DNA of 64,000 bases from Seiridium cupressi (Eukaryota > Ascomycota > Sordariomycetes > Amphisphaeriales > Sporocadaceae). The notes beneath the pieces are model-generated. The model was not told where the DNA came from. It worked only from the letters and a program-made list of their open reading frames with translations, and searched no databases. This document shows, in pieces, positions 56,703 to 64,000 of this stretch. Within the stretch, counting starts at the first letter, position 1; the number at the start of each line of letters is the position of its first letter. The stretch covers positions 248,001 to 312,000 of the forward strand of contig JARVKI010000025.1 in NCBI GenBank assembly GCA_036674765.1. The letters run 5' to 3'. A program made the translations under genes and the position numbers.

Positions 56703-58693
56703 ATGGCCATCTTTCAAATGTCCCGAGTGGATCTCTCCAGCTCGACTGCCCAGGGGCTTGCTTTCGCCCTTGGCTCAGTACTACACATATTCTTATTCAG
56801 ATTCGGTGAATGGAATACGTTTACGACCAAAATCATCGCAACATTTTTGGCTGCAAACTTGGCATCTATTCTTGCATTGCCACATTACTTTCCTACCATC
56901 TATCCGTCACATATCACTGCTGTTTCAACAACATCAAGTCTGGCACTGTCTCTGATTCTGGGAATATGGTCAAGCATGCTCATATACAGAGCGGTTTTCC
57001 ATCCCTTAAACAGATTTCCAGGACCCTTCTGGGCTCGTCTTTCTAATCTTTATGTGACTTCACTGACAGCGAAGAATCTGCACCTTTATGAAGAAATACA
57101 CAAGCTTCATAACAAATATGGCGAGGTCGTGCGAATTGGTGAGTGCATACAGTAAACCCCGCTGTAGGATGTTCTGAAGCTGATGCGATTATCCAGGACC
57201 ATCTGAACTGTCGATTATTACACCATCCGCTACCTCCGCGATACTGGGAAATAAGTCACCCTGTGTCAAAGGGCCATGGTACGATGTCTTGTACCCAGTA
57301 GTATCACTACAAATGATACGTAATAAAGAAGACCACGCTGTTAGACGAAAAGTATGGGATCGTGCTTTCAGCGCTAAAGGTATAGTTCCTAACGGGTCGA
57401 TTGAGGAGATAGGCACTGACCAGCAAAGCTTTGCGAGAATACGAACCCAGAGTCCAAAAGTACACCGACCAGTTGATAGAACAACTCGCCAAACAGGAAG
57501 GCAAATCTGTTGATGCGACAGTCTGGTTCAACTTCTATAGCTTCGATGTCATGGGAGATTTGGCTTGGGGAAAATCCCTCAATATGCTTCGTGATGGCAC
57601 CGTCCATTATTTCATGAAGACTTTGCACGCTGATATGACCAACGTTGGTCTGTTCAGCCACCTTGTTTGGCTCTTCCCGCTTTTCAAAGCAATACCAATC
57701 CTGAACAGCGAAAACAAAAAGTACTGGAGATGGATTCGTCAACAGGTGACCGAACGGAGAAGCGTATGTCGCTCTGGTACCATGTTCCTGCTGACGTGCA
57801 TCACTGACGATTTCTTAGATGAAGCCAGATCGACCAGATATATTTTCACCGCTCTTGGAGGCGTATGAGAAAAACGGAACACCAACCCGGCAGAACGAAT
57901 TGAATCTGCTCGGGGATGCTAGTTTGATAGCAATCGCGGGAAGGTCAGCGCCACTCTCCTCATAGATTTCGTATATTGACTCGTCACTAGTGATACTACT
58001 GCTGCTTCTTTGACCTGCCTGTTCTTCGAACTTGCCAGAAATCCGAACGCTCTCGAGTTTCTGCAGAAAGAGATCGACAGGTTCTATGAACAATCAATTC
58101 CCATTGATGGACAAGCGCTTTCAGAGCTCGAATACCTGGATGCCGTGATCAATGAAACTCTTCGACTACATCCACCTGTCCCATCGGGAGTTCAAAGAAA
58201 GACTCCACAAGAAGGTCTCACTGTTGACGACATCCACATACCAGGTAACACTATTGTGAAAGTTCCTACACACACGGTCTTTCGAGGTGACCCGCCCCTG
58301 TTCTTTAATTCACAACATCGAACTAACGAAGCCCCAAAGATGCACGGTTCTTTCCCTGTCCCGATGATTTCATCCCTGAACGGTGGACTACGCAGAAAGA
58401 GCTGAATAATGGTGGATCTGTCTACTTTCCGTTTTCTGCAGGTATGAGGCCGTTCCCGGTAGACCTAACATTCTGGGCCACTATTTCTAACATCTTCAGG
58501 TCGCTCTTCTTGCATTGGAAAACAACTAGGACTGATGGAAGTTCGCCATGTCACAGCAAGGATTCTCCACGACTACGATGTCTCATTCATGCCGACATAT
58601 GACCCAGAGACTTTTTTGAAAGGCAAACGCGACACCTTCACCCTGTCACTCGCCCCGCTGCAATTAGTGTTCACTCGAAGAAGACAAGGTTAG
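56703..58693 (+). CDS. Cytochrome P450 monooxygenase
   Basis: This is a membrane-anchored microsomal monooxygenase. Six introns (57139-57196, 57380-57428, 57764-57818, 57944-57990, 58287-58339, 58442-58499) give a continuous 556-aa protein. The N-terminus has several hydrophobic segments before the proline-rich hinge FHPLNRFPGPFWARL. The I-helix oxygen-binding motif is IAGSDTTAAS, formed across an intron. The K-helix ExxR is in NETLRLHPPVP, PERW occurs after the fifth intron, and the heme loop is FPFSAGRSSCIGK with Cys497. All P450 hallmarks are intact. By architecture (long multi-helix N-terminus, GEVVRIGPSELSI) it resembles fungal families that hydroxylate secondary metabolites or alkaloids, but the substrate is unknown. 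Confidence 0.95.
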
Positions 58694-59582
58694 TGCACAT
58701 GGCTGAGGAAACGCTTGGCTTGGCTCATCACCAATTTTCATACCGGCTATTTGTAGAGCCCAAAAGTGTCGAAATCATGTATACATTCATATGAAAACAT
58801 CTCGTCGTAAATCAAGTTGGCTTTATCATAGATTTTCAAAAAGAAAATTAACTTTGTAGTAACTTTAGCACAGATCACTACTACGCACAAAGCGAATAGT
58901 AATCTGAGCGAGATCAGACATCTAAACTGACAACAAGAATTGAGCCTACTAGCCATCTTTAGCAGCCTTGGCGGTCCCGCCACCATTGAATGAAGCGGTC
59001 CACCAAAGATACTGATCTGGCAGGCTTCTACTTTTTGAGTAAACTTCTTTCCCGACCGTCGCAGATGCCATTAAGCGACTTACGATGTGAATTATCCATC
59101 CTTAAATTGCTCGTTTACTATAATCCTAAATTCCTGCGGTCTTGCCGATAGAATTTGTGTGTATAAGGTAATCCACGGGGGTATACAATTTCTCGAGCAT
59201 TCATTACGCGGAGGCGCTGCGCAGAGGGGGTTCGATTAAAGTCACGGGGATATTGTAGTGGCATAGCTCTGCCTGCGGTGATGTTCGGCCAATTAAGAGG
59301 CAGCTATTCCAGGCTCGCCAAACGACTTGCATATGCGCGCGACTCGCAATTGGTAGGCGGCCTGCCGTGTGGCTGTGATCGAAAACTGTGCCTTGGGCAG
59401 ATCTGAAGTTTCCGAACATGCAAAACAAGGCCGAAGCTGACATCTCACACTCTCTACCGACAACCAGGGCTGCGATGCCTTCTCCCATCCCCGTTTCTCT
59501 ACCTCAATCGCACCAGTGATATTATTACTTTTCGTCATTCCTCACAGCCTGCGATTAGCATTTTTCCAATTCAAACATCGCT
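58694..59582. other. Intergenic, no gene recognised
   Basis: Only short frames are present. The minus-strand frames near 59200-59540 run across the next promoter and have no recognised domain. Confidence 0.45.
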
Positions 59583-61678
59583 ATGTCTGCAGGTTTCACC
59601 TACGGCTCCTTTGGCGATATCATCACCACCATTCAACTTCTGTCTCAGCTTACACAAGCGCTTAGCGAGGCCCGCGGATCTAGGCATGAGTTCCAGGATA
59701 TGGTTCACGAGTTGCGCGCTTTCCAGGACACATTAAGTGAGGTAAGAGTCAGCCTTTACTGGTATTCCCTGCGAACTGCGTGGACCAGGCTGAGACCAGA
59801 CTACGGCTAGTTGATGCGTTTCTGGCAAACACGCCTACAATGCTACGATCTCGACACTTGAGCAAATATTATCACGCTCGTTATCGCCGACTGCCGGAGT
59901 CGGATCGAAACATTTTTGGAGAAGGTCTTGGAGAAATATGGAGGGGCTCTTACGACCGACAGGCTCCAGAAAAGGTCTCGCTGATGCGGCAAGAATGATA
60001 CAATGGCATCTCTGCGAGGCGAGTGATGTGGAAAGGATACGAGACAAGATCCGCAGAACTATGGATATTGTTCAGTTGGTCCAAACGCGGGCCCAAGGGT
60101 AAGTGAGCCCTTATGATTGGGTTATGACAATGCTGACATCGTTGCCAGGATTGTTCAAGAGCAGAACGACAATGTCATCGCCGAAAGGCTCAGCTCCATC
60201 GAGAAAGCAGAGAGCCAAGCCGTTGAGGACGTGGTGGCTCGCTTCGAACAGCTGATTGAGAAGCTGGAAGCAGATTCTAACAGGAAAGATGAAGACATAA
60301 ACGCCATTACTTCCACACTGTAAGTCTGAATGTAATTGAATGACACGATCAGGGGGCGGCAAACTGTTAACATAGCCCTGATCTCTAGCCTTTCAACGAG
60401 CACGGATGTGGTAGATATTCGTGGCTCTGTCGCAACCATGAGTAAGGACCTATCCATGCTGATTCCCACGTTAGCTGGGTTAAGTATGTATACAAAAGAT
60501 TTTGTACGTATGGAGGACTCTCTTGGTTCGATATTTGCAGTACCTTTGGACATTGTTCGGTCCTGGGAGGTATGCGAACGACTTTTATTGATCGATTGGG
60601 CCACCAAACTAACTGTACCAGACTTTGGATTCTATCATCAAAGACAGATTTCTGGATCGTCCTGGGCGTGAGTTAATACGATCGAGACGCTACGTTCTGC
60701 AAGACAGCTTGACTGGACTGGATGTTTGTCCGAACATTCCGTTTTACGTAGCGGCTCGCCCCGGACGGAGGCTTAATATGAGCATGATCTTTCGAGCGGT
60801 TTGGACTGGGGAGCAAGAGAGTGTGTGTGGTAAATGTGGGAATATCAACTTCACCGACAATGCTGATCTCGACATTGCATGGTGGGTTACCTCAATCCCC
60901 AATCTTCTCCTATCTTACTGGCAATTTCGTAACACAATGTAATAGCAAGAACCAGAGATGTGGGCTGATATATCGTGGAGTCCTCGATCTATCCGACCTC
61001 GATGAGCACCAAATCGACAAGGTAATGGCTCTCGGGCCTTTGGCTGCTGGGGACAAGGCAAAACATACTATCATTGGACATGATGATGACGATGATGAAG
61101 ACACAACTCTACACCTCCAAGCCGACATTTCAGATGACTGGAATATAGCAGATATGGATAGAGAAGGGCCCGAAGTGTTCAAGAGGGTCAGGTTCCTCTC
61201 CCGCTGGGAAGACCTTCCAGAGTCTAGAGGATTCGTATTTGCAAGCTTCGGTAACGTACACCTCTGGACTATCTCGCTCCATGGTTATGCAGGGATGATT
61301 AAACATCAGATGGCGTTATCGACAGTTGTTCAAGCAGGCAGGTTTTTCGATTATATTCACGCCGACCAGGAGAGTTGTGTGCCATATCATGACGTGAGGT
61401 CAAGGCTCTGGTTTAAGCTTGGGTTTATAGGTCGTTCAAAGATGCGCTCAGTGCCTGCTCTTGTGCTCTACTCGGAGTCAAGGAAAGTCAGAAGCCGCGC
61501 CCGAAGAGTGCTTAAAGAATTGCCCTGGCTTCAAGGCAAATCCCGTTATCTGCTGATGACTGGATCCGGACCAGCATTCGGAACGGAGAAGGATTTTCAG
61601 CAAAGGTTCATGAACATCGCCCTCCGTAAGAAGACTAGGAGTCTATTTGGAAAATCAGTGGGAACTGCAGAAGAATAG
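59583..61678 (+). CDS. Fungal ULD-domain protein (ubiquitin-like domain), possible nonsense codon
   Basis: The ATG at 59583 opens the fungal N-terminal segment AGFTYGSFGDIITTIQLL seen on many uncharacterised fungal proteins. The best splice (59740-59810) continues with LMRFWQTRLQCYDLDT, then a TGA at 59859-59861. The same frame goes on without damage through DCRSRIETFLEKVLEKYGG, MIQWHLCEASDVERIRDK and, after introns at 60099-60148, about 60320-60388, near 60571-60621 and about 60883-60955, a ULD block (VPLDIVRSWE, then TLDSIIKDRFLDRP, CPNIPFYVAARPGRRLNMSM). A Cys-rich motif (CGKCGNINF...CKNQRCG) and a 230-residue tail follow. Either an intron boundary is misplaced or this copy carries one nonsense mutation. 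Exact splice sites for the third intron are ambiguous. Confidence 0.62.
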
Positions 61679-62540
61679 ATCTGTTCAGGATATGGTTTCT
61701 CGGAAGAAGAATACAACTCGGATGGCGCGTATACAGAAGGAGACGATTAGAATTCGCTTGTTGAGAAAACGTAAGCCACGGACTCGACTGGTGGCTTACG
61801 CGCTAACGCGGGGCAGGCAATCGCGGCTGGCCGCTGTAGCGCTGACGATCGAGGCCGTAATTCCACGCGAGGTAGCTGCGTGTGCGCTACTTAGGACGGC
61901 AGCCAGAACGCCATGGTTGGTGATAGGAGAGTAAGCCCATGCCACTGGCCAGTACAGATCTCGCGTATTTCCCAAGAGATTTGGTACCGTGATGCTGTGG
62001 ATAGTTAGCTGTAGATCGGAGCGATATCAATGATAGGGAGGAAACTCCGATCCGTCGGGATCGTATATCCGGAACACGGTTCGGATCACGGCCCGTCCCC
62101 CGGAAGTGATGCAAAGTTGCACGCTAAAGATGTATGCGTCAACCGGGGTATCCTATCGGACGGTCACAGTTATAGCCATGGTTAATATTCAGTCTCTCAG
62201 TTGAAATGTATACCCTCACATTCCTGTGAGCACTAGGGTATCTTTTGGTGGAACACAGCGATCATATGTGAGAACACGTCAAGTTTTGACAGATGGGCGC
62301 AATATGCAGGGTATTGTTCAACCAAAGCAATGAATCAGTTGCAATTGTGCTTAGTTAGACACCTGACTCGCGCGAACCGATAACGCTGCATCAATTAGAG
62401 TTGGAAACGCACCCCTGAAGCAGCCCATATCGTCTTTATCTTCACCCTAGTCGGACGGTGGGTAACGGGCTCACTGTACCTATCAGTGGCTAGCGAGCAA
62501 CTGTCAACTAATCGCTTGAAAGTAGACAAAGCATACCAGT
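61679..62540. other. Convergent intergenic region, no gene
   Basis: Tail-to-tail spacing between the ULD gene and the MFS gene. No coding signal is seen. Confidence 0.45.
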
Positions 62541-64000
62541 TCAAGCCTTCTGATCGGGTAACACCGAAATAGCCCCCGAACCGCGGTCGGACGAAGCTTC
62601 CTCGTCACTGGGCGACTCAATGACCGTCGTCGGCGAGGTCCGAGCCAGCTCACGCATCTCTAGCACGCGCACGACAACCACCCACATGCACATTCCGCAG
62701 ATGAACCCCAGGCTTGCCTTGAACCCTTTGCTGAACTGTGGTGCATCCGTGACGGGGTAGAGGAACTGCTGGATCACGGTGCTCAATGCTGTGCCAAACG
62801 AATTCATGACAGCTAATGTGAGGCCGCGGACTTGGCGATCTCCCGATGTTAAGATGTTGGCCCAGGCGTAGTAGATGGGGCTGAGCGGGCCGTCTGTGCC
62901 GGCGAATAGATAGGAAACGATCCTCAGACCTAGTGGCACGTCCCAAACAACCAGACATATTGTCCCAAAGATCAGGATGGCCAGGTTGAAGGTGAGCGCG
63001 ATCATGCGATAGCCCGTCGCATCGACAAACACGTTGAGCAGGAGAATTACGACAATATTCCAGCCGTTGATGGCGGTTGGTACGTTGTTGACCTGGTAGA
63101 GGGACCAACTGTGCTCTGTATCATTCTTGAGATACAGTTGCATCACCGTGTTGGCGACTTTGCCGACCGTGGTATTCCAGAACCTAAATACCGGGCAGCG
63201 TCAATACATGGTCCCTATTGCTGTGTCTTGCACGACTTCGATCGGGGCAGATTGACTTGGGTGCTCACATGAACAAAACAGTCAGGACATAGAGTTGCCA
63301 GGTCTTTGCAGCACGCCTGAACATGTCCCAGCTAAAATGGTTGACTAATTCCTGTCTTCCATCTTCCACGATACGCTCGAGGCACCTTGCCTTCTCCGCA
63401 GCGGAGAGATAGAACGCCTTGGTGTCGTATGGAGTATCTGGGAAGAAAACGAACCCATAGATGGCTATGACCGCAGTAATTATGCCATCAATGATGAAAA
63501 CCCTATAGATATGATATTAGCATGATTGAACTACTTATGACAATGCGCGAGTAGACTGGGTTTCGGGGTGGGCCGAAGGAGTAAAGCCATTAAGATCTCA
63601 TAACCGCAAGGAGCTTCACTAACCATCTCCAGCCTGCAATTCCATGCCTGCCATCCAGTGTAGCCAAAGCTGCCGATTGCAAGTATCCAGAAATCATTGT
63701 GCCTACATAGGCGGCGCAAGCAAAGATGGCGGTTCGTTTCCCTAACATAGGATCCATCAGCATAGTCGACTTGTTCCATCTTTTGCCATGCACGAATAGA
63801 TCTTACCCAGCTCGGACTTCTTATACCAGCTGCCAAGAACATATTGCATGCCGACGAAACAGGAACCTTCCAGAAATCCAATGAAGAAGCGGAGGGGATA
63901 TAGCTTTGGCGAAATGAATTAGCGTCTGGCTATCGTATCGATCTTCTGCTTCTTGAGAGGTAGCTGAATGTGCACACACCTGGTTCACATCACGCACAGC
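62541..64000 (-). CDS. Dal5/anion:cation symporter family MFS transporter, 5' end outside window
   Basis: This is a carrier of organic anions or vitamins of the allantoate/pantothenate/nicotinate permease type. The visible exons 63980-64000, 63807-63903, 63624-63741, 63269-63502 and 62541-63183 join in frame across GT-AG introns (63904-63979, 63742-63806, 63503-63623, 63184-63268). Landmarks in order are NQLYPLRFFIGFLEGS, YVLGSWYKKSELGKRTAIF, SGYLQSA, GWRWVFIIDGIITAV, FFPDTPYDTKAF and FWNTTVGKVANTVMQLYLK; helices 7-12 then follow (VVILLLNVFVDATGYRMIAL, YYAWANILTSGDRQVRGLTL). The C-terminus is acidic and Ser-rich. The N-terminal helices lie beyond the right edge. The substrate cannot be told from sequence. 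Confidence 0.9.

Noticed and set aside
5678..64000. Whole region as a classical secondary-metabolite cluster
   Set aside because: No backbone enzyme is present and the candidate tailoring genes are widely separated by housekeeping-type genes.

Overview
The window reads as a filamentous ascomycete (Pezizomycotina) chromosome segment. Genes carry short GT-AG introns (about 42-197 bp), often with a branch-point-like CTAAC or TTAAC. The families are typically fungal: an Ato/GPR1 acetate transporter, a 2EXR protein, an asco-laccase, an RGS-LOV photoreceptor, a Clr5 protein, a Fungal_trans regulator and a Dal5-type MFS carrier. No prokaryotic-style operon, tRNA, rRNA or CRISPR was seen. All gene models below were spliced by hand and checked for frame continuity; none was checked against a database.

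Layout. 1-8.4 kb: acetate transporter, a basic hypothetical protein, a microsomal-type epoxide hydrolase and a 2EXR protein. 8.4-15 kb: a 6.7 kb stretch in which I recognise no gene. 15-21.3 kb: conserved housekeeping-type genes, namely an otubain-like deubiquitinase, a LIP2 octanoyltransferase and a TIGR02452/PARG-like macrodomain protein. 22.5-24.1 kb: two small, poorly resolved minus-strand genes. 25.8-28.6 kb: a three-intron RGS-LOV blue-light receptor with a second PAS-like domain. 30.7-37 kb: a C2H2-like zinc-finger protein, a secreted asco-laccase with an unusual Ser/Thr-rich N-terminal extension, and a small secreted protein.

38-45.3 kb is a graveyard-like accessory region. It holds a TIM-barrel glycoside hydrolase with many nonsense codons, a GT90/CAP10 glycosyltransferase that splices perfectly except for one TGA in place of a conserved Trp, a 1.1 kb element bounded by inverted repeats of about 120 bp, and an amidohydrolase broken in the middle and cut off at its C-terminus. 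Several of the nonsense codons could come from C-to-T or G-to-A changes, as repeat-induced point mutation (RIP) would produce, but this is inference.

46-64 kb carries metabolism and regulation genes: a LovD/beta-lactamase-like protein with an altered Tyr motif, a poly-Gly hypothetical protein, a Clr5 protein, a 5' fragment of a zinc alcohol dehydrogenase, a Fungal_trans regulator with no visible Zn2Cys6 cluster divergently paired with an intact cytochrome P450, a ULD-domain protein with one in-frame TGA, and an MFS carrier running off the right edge. The P450, regulator, transporter and hydrolases look like a small catabolic or tailoring neighbourhood, but no polyketide, NRPS or terpene backbone gene is present, so I do not call a secondary-metabolite cluster.
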